Source of the DNA: a virus
Length of the DNA stretch: 38,671 nucleotides
Virus record (IMG/VR): IMGVR_UViG_3300050821_006909
Location: 1 to 38,671 of that record
Direction: 5' to 3' (one strand)
In this document: positions 23,611 to 31,271 of the stretch, piece by piece
Layout: the number at the start of each line of letters is the position of its first letter
How positions within the stretch are numbered: position 1 is the stretch's first letter
Notes under the pieces: generated by a model
The model's input: only the letters and a program-made list of their open reading frames with translations
Database searches by the model: none
What the model was told of the DNA's origin: nothing
Translations under genes and position numbers: made by a program

Positions 23611-24990
23611 TTATTTATGACGCTTCATCGCCTGAAGCAAAATGTCCTGCACCGAACGCTTGCTCTCAAGCCGTTCCAGCACGTCGAAATCCACCGTGTC
23701 ATTCGCCAAAATGTAGTGGATGAAAACCGGCCTGTTATGCCCTGCTTGCATCTGGCGAGTAGGGCCAATCCGTTCAATGATCTGCTGATGTTCTTCCAGG
23801 TTCCAGTTCACTGAGAAAAACACGATGATGTTGCCGCCATCCTGTAAGTTAAGGCCGTGGCCAGCACTAGCAGGATGAGCAAACAAAACCGGTATTTTCC
23901 CCGCGTTCCAGCTTCTAATAGTTTCTGGATCGGAATCAAGCACGCGGCCCCGAGGAAAAGCGGCGCGCAAACGCACAAGATCATGCTTAAAATGATAAGC
24001 GACAAGTACGGGGGCCCCTCCTGCCTCTTCGATAATGTCGTCAAGAGCGCTGATCTTCGCATCATGTACCTCCGTCCAGTTGCGCGCTTCATCGGTATAG
24101 ATTGCGCCGTTCGCGAGCTGCAAGCACTTCTGGGTCTTCGACGCCGCGTTCAGCGCTTCGACTTCCGTTGGCCCCAAATGCCCCTCCAGTTCCAGGAACA
24201 TTTTCTTTTCCATGTCCCGGTACTGCTGCCGCGCTTTGTGGGGCAGATCCACGATTATCTTGTTGCTTATAGGTATCTTCAAATCGAAGTAATCCCTAGC
24301 TTCGATACTCAGGCAAACATCGGCGAGTAGAGCCTGTATTTCCTTCTGCGAGTGCTCCATGGGCTCCAAGCCGTAACCGTCAAAGCTACTTCTGAACCAG
24401 CGCTGCGAGAACGCTGTAAAACTCTTCCCTAGGCGCTCGCCGCCGTCAACAAACCACATGGGGCCGTACAAATCTTTAAGCCCATTGGGCGCTGGCGTGC
24501 CCGTTAGCCCGATCCACCGTTCGACTTTCTTGTGGGCCACCTCAGCTAGTGCCTTCGCTCGCTTCGTACCTTGTCGCGTGCGAAACCCTTTTAGCTTCGT
24601 CACCTCGTCCGCAACAATCGTCTTGAAGGGCCACGGGCGGGGGTTGTACTTAAACCAGTCCACAACCCAGGGGACGTTTTCGTAATTCAGGGTATAGATG
24701 GCTGAATCTTCGCGCAGTGCTTGGGCGCGCTGCGCTGCATTTCCGACGACTGCCGTGATCGGCAAATCAAACCCCCACTTCTTCACCTCGTCCGGCCAGG
24801 TGCTTTGCGCGACACGAAGCGGAGCGAGAATAAGAATCGGCCCCTCCTCCACCAGTTGGAGCGTTTCAGCAGCGGCTAAGACAGACGCAGATTTTCCGGT
24901 GCCCATGCCTGAAAACACATTGCATCTCTCATGCTCTAGGATGTGGTCGATTATCAACTTCTGATACTCGCGCGGTACAAGGCTAGACAT
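23611..24990 (-). CDS. SNF2/superfamily 2 helicase, 459 aa
   Basis: Motifs in order: LVPREYQKLIIDHILEHER (Q-motif-like), SGMGTGKSASVLA (Walker A, residues 28-34), LILAPLRVAQSTWPDEVKKW (Ia), IVADEVTKLKGF (motif II at 128-131 as DEVT rather than DEAH), WIGLTGTPAPNGLKDLYGPM (III), VLVAYHFKHDLVRL (IV) and QQIIERIGPTRQMQ (VI). Phages carry such SNF2-like helicases beside a family A polymerase and VRR-NUC nuclease, where they likely act in replication or recombination. The start overlaps the HNH gene by eight bases. Confidence 0.9.
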   Translation of the reverse strand: MSSLVPREYQKLIIDHILEHERCNVFSGMGTGKSASVLAAAETLQLVEEGPILILAPLRVAQSTWPDEVKKWGFDLPITAVVGNAAQRAQALREDSAIYTLNYENVPWVVDWFKYNPRPWPFKTIVADEVTKLKGFRTRQGTKRAKALAEVAHKKVERWIGLTGTPAPNGLKDLYGPMWFVDGGERLGKSFTAFSQRWFRSSFDGYGLEPMEHSQKEIQALLADVCLSIEARDYFDLKIPISNKIIVDLPHKARQQYRDMEKKMFLELEGHLGPTEVEALNAASKTQKCLQLANGAIYTDEARNWTEVHDAKISALDDIIEEAGGAPVLVAYHFKHDLVRLRAAFPRGRVLDSDPETIRSWNAGKIPVLFAHPASAGHGLNLQDGGNIIVFFSVNWNLEEHQQIIERIGPTRQMQAGHNRPVFIHYILANDTVDFDVLERLESKRSVQDILLQAMKRHK

Positions 24991-25459
24991 TGTTCTTCAC
25001 CCCGAACTGCTTGTGGTATTTTTCAGCGGCCTCGTCGTAGGCCCGCGCTGCCTGCTCTTCGGTTTCAAAGCGGCCTAACGATATCTTCCTCCCATTCGTT
25101 TTAATCAGGGCGCGCCATTTCTGAGTCTGCTTTTCGAAATGAACGCCCTTGTGTTGCGAGCTGGCGCCTTCTAATTGCTTGACGCGATTGCAACAATTCT
25201 CAGCCTGAACGCAAGCGCGCAAGTTCTCAATTCGATTATTGAGGCGGTTACGATCCATGTGGTCGACTACTGCGGGCAAGTAGCCGTGATGCAGAGCAAA
25301 CGCCAAGCGGTGCGCGTAGATCATCCCGTGCACGCCTGCGTTGACCCGAAGATATCCCTTTCCGTGCGGCGACCCGCAAGGGCGTCCCGTGCTGTTGCGG
25401 GTCAAGATGCCGGTTTCGGGGTCGTACTCAAACAGCAAGCGAAGTGCAGGAATATTCAC
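24983..25459 (-). CDS. HNH homing endonuclease with AP2 domain, 158 aa
   Basis: MIYAHRLAFALHHGYLPAVV followed by DHMDRNRLNNRIENLRACVQ is the HNH core; the C-terminal SSQHKGVHFEKQTQKWRALI then LGRFETEEQAARAYDEAAEK is AP2. GTG start at 25459 overlaps the stop of a membrane microprotein (GTGA). Likely a mobile free-standing homing endonuclease inserted in the replication operon without breaking it. Differs clearly in sequence from the HNH-AP2 protein near the portal. Confidence 0.9.
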   Translation of the reverse strand: MNIPALRLLFEYDPETGILTRNSTGRPCGSPHGKGYLRVNAGVHGMIYAHRLAFALHHGYLPAVVDHMDRNRLNNRIENLRACVQAENCCNRVKQLEGASSQHKGVHFEKQTQKWRALIKTNGRKISLGRFETEEQAARAYDEAAEKYHKQFGVKNNV

Positions 25460-25536
25460 TTGCGCCCCGCCTTGTAGACGAATTCGACTACGAGCGCTGC
25501 AACCGCAATCCAGCCCATAATTCCGATGAAAGTCAT
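25456..25536 (-). CDS. single-TM microprotein, 26 aa
   Basis: ATG at 25536 behind GGAGAG. Product MTFIGIMGWIAVAALVVEFV YKAGRK: one membrane helix and a basic tail, expected to sit in the inner membrane with the tail in the cytoplasm. It overlaps the VRR-NUC gene before it (ATGA) and the HNH gene after it (GTGA). Good ribosome-binding site and double coupling argue it is real despite its size. Confidence 0.6.
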   Translation of the reverse strand: MTFIGIMGWIAVAALVVEFVYKAGRK

Positions 25537-25811
25537 GTTGCTCTCCGCGACGCGATCAGCGCGTCAACCTGTTCCTTGCTGTCGATAACCGAGATCCACG
25601 CGCCCGCGCGATCCCACTTAGCGTGCTCGCGCTCCTGCTCAGGGCGCAGCGGCTTTCCAGGTGCTTTAAATTCTATAAAGTAGACCGTCGCGGCGAGCAC
25701 GAGAACCCGATCAGGCACGCCCCGGTGGCCGGGGCTCACGAACTTTCGCTGCAAGCCCCCCGCTTCCTTTACGCGCTTCACAAAGTACGCTTCGATTTCA
25801 CTTTCTCTCAT
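25533..25811 (-). CDS. VRR-NUC nuclease, 92 aa
   Basis: RESEIEAYFVKRVKEAGGLQ leads to SPGHRGVPDRVLVL and VYFIEFKAPGKPLRPEQERE, giving the GxPD...ExK...Q signature of the VRR-NUC branch of PD-(D/E)XK nucleases. Start at 25811 (MRESE) chosen because it overlaps the upstream microprotein stop by one base; a longer frame to 25865 would cover that gene. In phages this stand-alone nuclease accompanies SNF2 helicases and is thought to process branched DNA. Confidence 0.88.
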   Translation of the reverse strand: MRESEIEAYFVKRVKEAGGLQRKFVSPGHRGVPDRVLVLAATVYFIEFKAPGKPLRPEQEREHAKWDRAGAWISVIDSKEQVDALIASRRAT

Positions 25812-25888
25812 CACAGGCCCCAGACCAGCGCCAAGAAAACAACAAGCGCCAAAGCGAAGACCCAAAACGGTATGTCATTGAAGTCCAT
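25811..25888 (-). CDS. single-TM microprotein, 25 aa
   Basis: ATG at 25888 behind GGAGGGG. Product MDFNDIPFWVFALALVVFLA LVWGL: a short acidic start and one long hydrophobic helix. It overlaps the gene before (TAATG) and the VRR-NUC start after it (TGATG). Second of four such membrane microproteins within 700 bases. Confidence 0.6.
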   Translation of the reverse strand: MDFNDIPFWVFALALVVFLALVWGL

Positions 25889-26064
25889 TAGCCCCTCCAC
25901 CCGATTAGCAAACCGAAAACCACGCCGACGATCAGTACGCCGAGAACCGCGCACAGGCGTTCGTGTTTCTTGCAGACCGCGATGTCGTAGCGGTGGTACG
26001 CGCCGAAGGCTTGCTGGATCGTGCGCGGCGTTGCGCGGTAGTGTTTGTTGTCTCGTGAAAACAT
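25888..26064 (-). CDS. small basic protein with C-terminal TM helix, 58 aa
   Basis: Start at 26064 because GGGAGAAA precedes it and it overlaps the upstream stop by one base. Begins MFSRDNKHYRATPRTIQQAF, contains AVCKKHERLCAV, and ends with a membrane helix LGVLIVGVVFGLLIGWRG. A cytosolic basic domain tethered by its C-terminus. The two cysteines eight residues apart with an adjacent His might bind metal. Unknown function. Confidence 0.6.
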   Translation of the reverse strand: MFSRDNKHYRATPRTIQQAFGAYHRYDIAVCKKHERLCAVLGVLIVGVVFGLLIGWRG

Positions 26065-26159
26065 TATTTTCTCCCGAGTGCTCTTATGATCGTGGTAGTA
26101 ACGAAGTACCCCGCGACCGCCCAGAGGAAACACCAAAGCCACTCTGGCACTAAGATCAT
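26064..26159 (-). CDS. Trp-rich single-TM microprotein, 31 aa
   Basis: ATG at 26159 behind GGAGAAAACAA. Product MILVPEWLWCFLWAVAGYFV then TTTIIRALGRK: one aromatic-rich membrane helix with a basic end. It is the first gene after the palindromic promoter element and overlaps the next gene by one base (TAATG). Confidence 0.6.
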   Translation of the reverse strand: MILVPEWLWCFLWAVAGYFVTTTIIRALGRK

Positions 26160-26178
26160 TTGTTTTCTCCGTTCGTTG

Positions 26179-26220
26179 TTGACGACTTAACTATAGCATC
26201 TGCTATAGTTAAGTCGTCAA
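26179..26220. promoter_or_regulatory. perfect 42-base palindrome with extended -10 boxes (site B)
   Basis: Left arm 26179-26198 and right arm 26201-26220 are exact reverse complements (20 bases each) around the two-base centre TC. Each arm begins TTGACGACTTAACTATAGCA when read inwards. Each strand carries TATAGT preceded by TGC, an extended -10, with TTGACG 19 bases upstream. Leftward, it would drive the microprotein genes from 26159. It also overlaps the last bases and stop of the polymerase gene. It could be a bidirectional promoter, an operator for a dimeric regulator, or in RNA a strong hairpin. Confidence 0.7.
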
Positions 26221-28277
26221 TCTTTTCTGTACCGATATCCTTCGAAACCGGCAGCGGCTAAGGGTAAATCGGGAGCCCAAGCCGGATTGGTCGCGAGTAG
26301 TCCTGACAAATGTTCGGCGTTGAACTCAGGCCGGTCGGGCGCGTAGCATATATCTTCGTCGTGGACCGGGAGTTTGATCTCGTACCCGGCATCCGTAATG
26401 CGAAATGCGTTCGCCTTGAACACATCGCGCGCTACAGCTTGCGTCATGTTTTCCACTAGCTTGCCGCCGTAGGTGCTGATCCTGGACCACTTGCGGCTGT
26501 ACTGGTTGATACCCATGAACGATAGCTTGCCATCTTCTACGCGCGGGGCGGGGTAGGACAACGATCGCCCGCTTGGCAGGATTATGCGCAACCAATTGCC
26601 TTTGCGAACGGCGATGCACTTGCCGATCGGGAACTCTTCCCCTTCCGAGAAAACCGCGCTTGCCGCCGAGCCTTCGGCCCAAGACCATAGGGCTTCCGTC
26701 TTGGGGTGCGCGCGGCGCCACAAGCGCTTGAGCGAATCGCAAGCGATGAACACTTCTTTCGGAAGGCCGAACGTAGGCCGTTTTTTGTCAATAGTCCAGT
26801 TCCAGAAGTTCTCCGCTTCGGCTACTACGTCGCGCGGTAACGACAAACCGGAAGTCATCTTTTCCAAGTCCAAGGCATATGCTGCGGCAAACGTCAGGAA
26901 CGCGCCTACGCCGCCCTGAAAGCCCATTGCTAGCTCCAAGACCTTGCCGACCTGGCGCCGCGCTTCTTCGATCGATACGCCGAAGGTCCGCGCGTAGGAA
27001 GCGAGGTACAGATCCGCACCGATCCCTGCATCGAAGTCCCGAAATGCTTGCAGCTTCCACTCTTCGCCTGCGAGCCATGCGAGCACGCGACCTTCGATGT
27101 TCGACAAGTCGGCGACTACCAGCTTCTTGCCCGGTGGCGCGATGATAACGCCGCGCATGGCGTTCGCGCACAACTCCATGACGTTATCCGTAATCAGGTC
27201 CGCACAACCCGCCTTGATGGCTTCTATGCCTTCGTCAATCTCTTCGGCGGGCAGCGTCGGGCGCATCAAGTTCTGTGGCTGGAATAAACGTCCTGCGTCG
27301 CGTCCAGTGCGCCCAGCCCCAGAGAACTGAATAATCCCGCGCAAGTAGCCATCGGAAGACGTAGAGCGCATCACGCGCTTGTACTTGCTCACCGATGACG
27401 TGGACGCCATCAAGCGCATTCCGATCAGGTCGCGAACACCATCCGGCAACGATGGGTCTTGAAGCCTTCTCTCAAGTGTGTCTGCCCGCATATCTGGCAG
27501 AAGTACTCCATGTTCAGCAAGTATGTGCTTAAGGAGCTTATCTCGTTGTGTCGCGGCAGTGACCTCGCCGCCTGTTGCTTCTGTAACATCTTCTGCAAGG
27601 CCGGTTTGCGCAATGTCAACGGCCTCAATCGCCTTGGCTGCGAGTTCAAGATCGACATATACCCCCGCTTGGTTGATTCGCTGATCGAGTTGCCATAGCT
27701 TCAGTTCGAACTCGTTGCTCGGATAATTCCACTTCGGCATTTTCTGGTGCAGCACGCGCATCGACGTGATATCCGACTTTGCGTACTCGATGAACTCCGT
27801 CCACTCGGCGGGGTGCGTCTCGCGAGTCTTGCGGCGTAGCTTGCTGTTCTTCGCTTGCGGTTTGCAAAAATACATAATCAACTGTCGACCTCGCTTGTTC
27901 TTGGCGAGATCAACGGGCAGGCGGAAAACATCGCACAGAGTATCTAGTTTTCCGGGCAACCCGTGGCACAGGGCCTGCACCATAGAATCTCGACGCTTCT
28001 CCGGCTTCATCTTCTTGTCCAAGAACGGGAGCGCATGTTTCAGCACTACATGGTCGAATCCGCCGCTGTGGTGCCCCCAGTATTCATCCGCCGCGTCTAT
28101 GGCTTCAACCAATTCGTCCGGGGGCAGAAGGCGCGAAGTTCTGTCCCAGCACCGCACCGGCCCATCGTTGACCGCCCACGCGAATAGCAACACCTCAGCG
28201 TTCTCAGCGTATCGATGAGACCCATCGGTAATAGGCGTGTCACAGAACGTTTCCAAATCAAAAAACAGAAGGTTCAT
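26217..28277 (-). CDS. family A DNA polymerase with 3'-5' exonuclease, 686 aa
   Basis: The N-terminal exonuclease domain starts MNLLFFDLETFCDTP (DxE) and ends with EYAKSDITSMRVLHQKM (YxxxD). The polymerase domain has motif A VVADLSNIEGRVLAWLAGE (Asp390), motif B RRQVGKVLELAMGFQGGVGA and motif C LPVHDEDICYAP (His639-Asp640-Glu641). This is the replicative polymerase of phages that also carry DUF2800, DUF2815, VRR-NUC and SNF2 genes. It overlaps the upstream HNH gene by 20 bases, and its stop lies in the 42-base palindrome. Confidence 0.95.
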   Translation of the reverse strand: MNLLFFDLETFCDTPITDGSHRYAENAEVLLFAWAVNDGPVRCWDRTSRLLPPDELVEAIDAADEYWGHHSGGFDHVVLKHALPFLDKKMKPEKRRDSMVQALCHGLPGKLDTLCDVFRLPVDLAKNKRGRQLIMYFCKPQAKNSKLRRKTRETHPAEWTEFIEYAKSDITSMRVLHQKMPKWNYPSNEFELKLWQLDQRINQAGVYVDLELAAKAIEAVDIAQTGLAEDVTEATGGEVTAATQRDKLLKHILAEHGVLLPDMRADTLERRLQDPSLPDGVRDLIGMRLMASTSSVSKYKRVMRSTSSDGYLRGIIQFSGAGRTGRDAGRLFQPQNLMRPTLPAEEIDEGIEAIKAGCADLITDNVMELCANAMRGVIIAPPGKKLVVADLSNIEGRVLAWLAGEEWKLQAFRDFDAGIGADLYLASYARTFGVSIEEARRQVGKVLELAMGFQGGVGAFLTFAAAYALDLEKMTSGLSLPRDVVAEAENFWNWTIDKKRPTFGLPKEVFIACDSLKRLWRRAHPKTEALWSWAEGSAASAVFSEGEEFPIGKCIAVRKGNWLRIILPSGRSLSYPAPRVEDGKLSFMGINQYSRKWSRISTYGGKLVENMTQAVARDVFKANAFRITDAGYEIKLPVHDEDICYAPDRPEFNAEHLSGLLATNPAWAPDLPLAAAGFEGYRYRKD

Positions 28278-28818
28278 CCGGCTTACTCCATTTGTAGCCT
28301 AAAGCATGCGGCCTCTCGCCGGAGAGCACCAAGCGGATCGAAGCAGAGTTCGTCCGGTAGCCTGACACGGCGTGCGCGGCGGCACCTTGGGAGGGGAATT
28401 CGAATCTTTCGCCGTCGCTGATTCGAACGCCAACGACTTTGCAGCACTGTTTTTTAAGACCGGATTCGACGGCATGCAGTTGCTGATCGAGAGGCGTGGA
28501 CCATTCTAGGTTATCCGCGCGGTTATTGGCTTTGTCTCCATTCCTATGGTTGACGCACGTGCCTTTACCGGAGACAAACGCTTTAGCGACTAGGAAATGG
28601 ACTTTGGCGACCTTATGCCCGCCGCCTTTAGTCGGTAGATTGACGAGTTGATATCCCCGTGAATCCCCGTGCTTCAAGATCCGTTCCTTAGTCAGGCGGC
28701 GGCACTCCTGCCCGGTTTTGTCAACAAATCGCACATACCGCGGTAGGCTCTTAACTCTTCCCGCGTCGCTGACTTCATACGCCCCTTCCAGTCCTGATAT
28801 GGCTTTCCACTGCTCCAT
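28258..28818 (-). CDS. NUMOD4-HNH homing endonuclease, 186 aa
   Basis: EQWKAISGLEGAYEVSDAGR VKSLPR is a NUMOD4 module; VHFLVAKAFVSGKGTCVNHR then NGDKANNRADNLEWSTPLDQ is the HNH core; the C-terminal FEFPSQGAAAHAVSGYRTNS then IRLVLSGERPHALGYKW looks like a NUMOD1-type DNA-binding repeat. Start taken at ATG 28818; an upstream TTG adds two codons. It directly precedes and overlaps the polymerase gene, a common target region for homing endonucleases. Confidence 0.9.
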   Translation of the reverse strand: MEQWKAISGLEGAYEVSDAGRVKSLPRYVRFVDKTGQECRRLTKERILKHGDSRGYQLVNLPTKGGGHKVAKVHFLVAKAFVSGKGTCVNHRNGDKANNRADNLEWSTPLDQQLHAVESGLKKQCCKVVGVRISDGERFEFPSQGAAAHAVSGYRTNSASIRLVLSGERPHALGYKWSKPDEPSVF

Positions 28819-28825
28819 AAGCAAA

Positions 28826-28841
28826 CCCCGCTTTCGCGGGG
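28826..28841 (-). terminator. hairpin, possible leftward terminator or attenuator
   Basis: On the minus strand CCCCGC-GAAA-GCGGGG is followed by TTTGCTT. Six GC pairs with a GNRA loop and a short T-run between the DUF2815 gene and the HNH gene. It may partly terminate and reduce expression of the HNH and polymerase genes; an mRNA-stability role is also possible. Confidence 0.5.
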
Positions 28842-28850
28842 CCTCCGTAG

Positions 28851-29423
28851 TTAGGCCAAATCGTCGTCCGCATCCACTGCGTCAAAGTCATCTTGCTTCG
28901 CGCGACCCGCGCCGCCGAAGCTATCGCCGGGGCCCGCAAACTGCACGCCGAGAAGTCCCGCGCGAACGCCGCTGTTCTGGCCTGCCTGGCAGTAAATCGA
29001 GATCTTGGCGTTGACGTAGCAGCCCGCGTAGATGCGGCCTTCGGCACCTGTCAGCTTCGCGGCCTTTCCGGTTTCGGGATTTTTGACGCTGTCCAACAGC
29101 ATCGGACGACCGTCCGTGGCCTTACGGTGGGCACCAATATACATTCGGTCTTCGAAGCCATCGTAGTCCTTCGTGTTGCCGTTCTGATAGCAGTACTTGT
29201 TCGAATTGCCCTTGAGCGATTCCAGCATCGAATCTGCCTTCTTCGCCCAAACGTGCACGGCTTCTGCCTTGATAGCTGCGTCGATCGCCTTGGCGTTCGC
29301 GCTGCCCGGTTCGACCAGGAACGTGGCCGAGTGGCGGAACACGCCGTTGCTTTGATAATCTTCCGGCGCACCGAGAAGCGATTGGCAAAACGCGATGCGT
29401 ACATTCTTCAGCATGACTTCCAT
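28851..29423 (-). CDS. DUF2815 family ssDNA-binding-like protein, 190 aa
   Basis: VMLKNVRIAFCQSLLGAPED, then GVFRHSATFLVEPGSANAKA and YAGCYVNAKISIYCQAGQNS follow the layout of DUF2815 proteins, which have an OB-fold like T7 gp2.5. The acidic C-terminal tail DDFDAVDADDDLA is typical of single-stranded DNA-binding proteins and would recruit replication partners. It sits between the DUF2800 nuclease and the polymerase, as in other phages of this module. ATG 29423 follows AAGGAAATATC. Confidence 0.85.
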   Translation of the reverse strand: MEVMLKNVRIAFCQSLLGAPEDYQSNGVFRHSATFLVEPGSANAKAIDAAIKAEAVHVWAKKADSMLESLKGNSNKYCYQNGNTKDYDGFEDRMYIGAHRKATDGRPMLLDSVKNPETGKAAKLTGAEGRIYAGCYVNAKISIYCQAGQNSGVRAGLLGVQFAGPGDSFGGAGRAKQDDFDAVDADDDLA

Positions 29424-29432
29424 GATATTTCC

Positions 29433-30680
29433 TTAGCAGAGTTCGTCGTCGGCTTCAAAGCCGTCATCGACAGGTTTAATTTCAATCGCCGGACGTTTGT
29501 CCGAATCCAAAACTACATGCGGCTTGCCTTCGGGTTGAATCACAAGTTGTTCGATCTTCTTCAGATTTCGCGGCTTAGTCTTCAGCAGTTCCAGGATCGG
29601 TTTAGGGCCTAAGAGCTTGAGGCTGTACATCTCGGTTTGCTTCACTCGAAGCTTTTTGAGTAAAGCTTCTGCCTCGTCGTCGTCGGCCCAGGCGCGGTTT
29701 CCTTTCTTGCCCGCCACTACTTTGACGCCTGGCACTTTGCGGCCTGCGAACATCTCGAACTCGATGCGAGCGCGCACCGCTTTGATCCAGTCTTCTACGA
29801 GTTCGAGATTCGGGAAGATCTCACCAAGCGTTTCGACGGCGATCCTCTCGACCGCGCCTGTGAATCCGTGGCTGTTGATCGTCTCGAAGTCTGCACCGAT
29901 CGTCTCTTCAACCTTCGCAAGCAGCGCGGGGCAAACCACCTTCGCCTTGCACCACATGCAGGTTTTTTCAGTCGGCGCGAAGTCCTCTTCCTTCAGTGCA
30001 CGTTCGCCAACCATCTTGTGAATCATGATGGCTTTCGATGCCGCTAGCGCCGCGACGTGCTGGACCCACATTTCCAAGTCGGCGGGGGTAATAGCCCATT
30101 CATTACCTGTGCGCAAAGGCTGTTCGATGACCAGATTCAACTCAGTGAAGTCCTCGATCAGTCCGAACTTCTGAAGCACGCCGTGGGCGTACATCATGAG
30201 TTGCGGATTCTCTTCAGCATCCACTTCCTGGTAACCGAACTTCGCATCGACCACGTCACCTGTCGCATGGCCATCGGGCCAAGACACGATCAGCACGATG
30301 TCCACGCGGCCCGTGGCGCCTTTCTCGCCGGTGATCTGGTCGATAGGTACGTCCTGCTCGATCTCGACCGTTACCGTGCAGCCTTGGGCTTCGTAGTTCG
30401 CGATACGATCGTGCACGTTGTTCAGGACCGTTTGCACGTCGTAGGCGAATGAAGTATCAACCTTGTGGCCTTTCTTTAAGATGTGGCCGAGATACTGGTT
30501 TGCGTCCTGCCTAAACTCCAAGCACATCGCCAACAATTCGTGCTTGTCGGTTCCGAGATCCGCGGCTTTCGAATCGCCTCCTGGCTGGCCGATCTCCATC
30601 GCCAGGGAGTTCGCGCAGAACAGCCATCGGTGGGCCCCCGAGGGGCTTGCTAATGCGTGATACTCGACGGTTTCAACCAT
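29433..30680 (-). CDS. DUF2800 family RecB-like nuclease, 415 aa
   Basis: Starts VETVEYHALASPSGAHRWLF CANS, the typical N-terminus of this family. GRVDIVLIVSWPDGHATGDV then VDAKFGYQEVDAEENPQLMM carries the D...DxK...QL pattern of PD-(D/E)XK nucleases, and CMWCKAKVVCPALL is a Cys cluster like that of Cas4/AddB-type iron-sulphur nucleases. Start at 30680 chosen for the GGAAG site and the 8-base overlap with the gene before; a frame to 30704 is longer but lies inside that gene. Likely recombination or replication-linked. Confidence 0.87.
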   Translation of the reverse strand: MVETVEYHALASPSGAHRWLFCANSLAMEIGQPGGDSKAADLGTDKHELLAMCLEFRQDANQYLGHILKKGHKVDTSFAYDVQTVLNNVHDRIANYEAQGCTVTVEIEQDVPIDQITGEKGATGRVDIVLIVSWPDGHATGDVVDAKFGYQEVDAEENPQLMMYAHGVLQKFGLIEDFTELNLVIEQPLRTGNEWAITPADLEMWVQHVAALAASKAIMIHKMVGERALKEEDFAPTEKTCMWCKAKVVCPALLAKVEETIGADFETINSHGFTGAVERIAVETLGEIFPNLELVEDWIKAVRARIEFEMFAGRKVPGVKVVAGKKGNRAWADDDEAEALLKKLRVKQTEMYSLKLLGPKPILELLKTKPRNLKKIEQLVIQPEGKPHVVLDSDKRPAIEIKPVDDGFEADDELC

Positions 30681-31128
30681 GGCTTTCTTCCGGATTGATT
30701 TCACCGGCTTGTACCTTGAGCAGGTAGGCGTGGTACTCCGCCCACTGTTCCTCCTTCAAGCCTTTGGCGCTGGCGACACCGAAGCGCGACAACGCAGCCT
30801 TGGTCTTAGCGAGATCCGTTTTACTCATGGAAATCGTGACTTTCTTCACGTCGTCATAAGTGACCGGCGCGGATTCGGGCTCTGTAGGCTCGGAAGTACC
30901 TGAGATGACTTCCTGGAGTGTCGGTTCCCTCGTCACGTTTGGGAGTTCTTCAGCTTTTCGGGCTTCGTCGGCGCGCTCCACGTCTTTGTGGGCGGTGAAA
31001 TGAGGCTCTCCCAACGTCGTGTCCGGGGCTTGCTGCAAACGGTATTTGCCCTTGGCGATATCCAACATCACATCGCTGTTGCGGTTCAGTGCGTCTACCA
31101 ATGCTTCAAGTGTGCTTTCTAGGGACAT
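30673..31128 (-). CDS. unknown protein, first gene of leftward early operon, 151 aa
   Basis: ATG at 31128 behind AAGGAGAT. N-terminal helix (SLESTLEALVDALNRNSDVM), a disordered acidic/Pro-rich middle (SGTSEPTEPESAPVTY) and a basic helical C-terminus (SKTDLAKTKAALSRFGVASA; EEQWAEYHAYLLKVQ). The C-terminal part resembles a short domain seen in phage recombination-associated proteins, but I cannot name it. Directly downstream of the leftward promoter. Confidence 0.7.
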   Translation of the reverse strand: MSLESTLEALVDALNRNSDVMLDIAKGKYRLQQAPDTTLGEPHFTAHKDVERADEARKAEELPNVTREPTLQEVISGTSEPTEPESAPVTYDDVKKVTISMSKTDLAKTKAALSRFGVASAKGLKEEQWAEYHAYLLKVQAGEINPEESHG

Positions 31129-31168
31129 ATCGTTTATCTCCTTCGGTTGATTGGTTACGACGGAATGA

Positions 31169-31199
31169 ATTATAGGTCACTCGCCTAGGGGCTTGTCAA
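31169..31199 (-). promoter_or_regulatory. leftward early promoter
   Basis: On the minus strand TTGACA (31199-31194), 19-base spacer, TATAAT (31174-31169). Both boxes are perfect sigma70 consensus, though the spacer is two bases longer than ideal. It reads into the gene starting at 31128 and thus the whole replication operon. It is back to back with the rightward promoter at 31213. Confidence 0.6.
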
Positions 31200-31212
31200 G
31201 AAGATTTAGCAC

Positions 31213-31241
31213 TTGCTTTATATTTTGCATCTGCTATAGTT
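31213..31241 (+). promoter_or_regulatory. rightward early promoter with shared element (site C)
   Basis: TTGCTT at 31213-31218, 16-base spacer, TATAGT at 31235-31240 with an extended TGC just before it. Twenty bases (ATTTTGCATCTGCTATAGTT) are identical to site A. It reads into the small regulator genes from 31272. Confidence 0.65.
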
Positions 31242-31271
31242 CAGTCACTTGATTAACAAAAGGAGAACGAC

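Noticed and set aside
25812-25865. Longer VRR-NUC start at 25865
   Set aside because: It would cover the well-formed membrane microprotein gene; start at 25811 fits the overlap pattern and family N-terminus.
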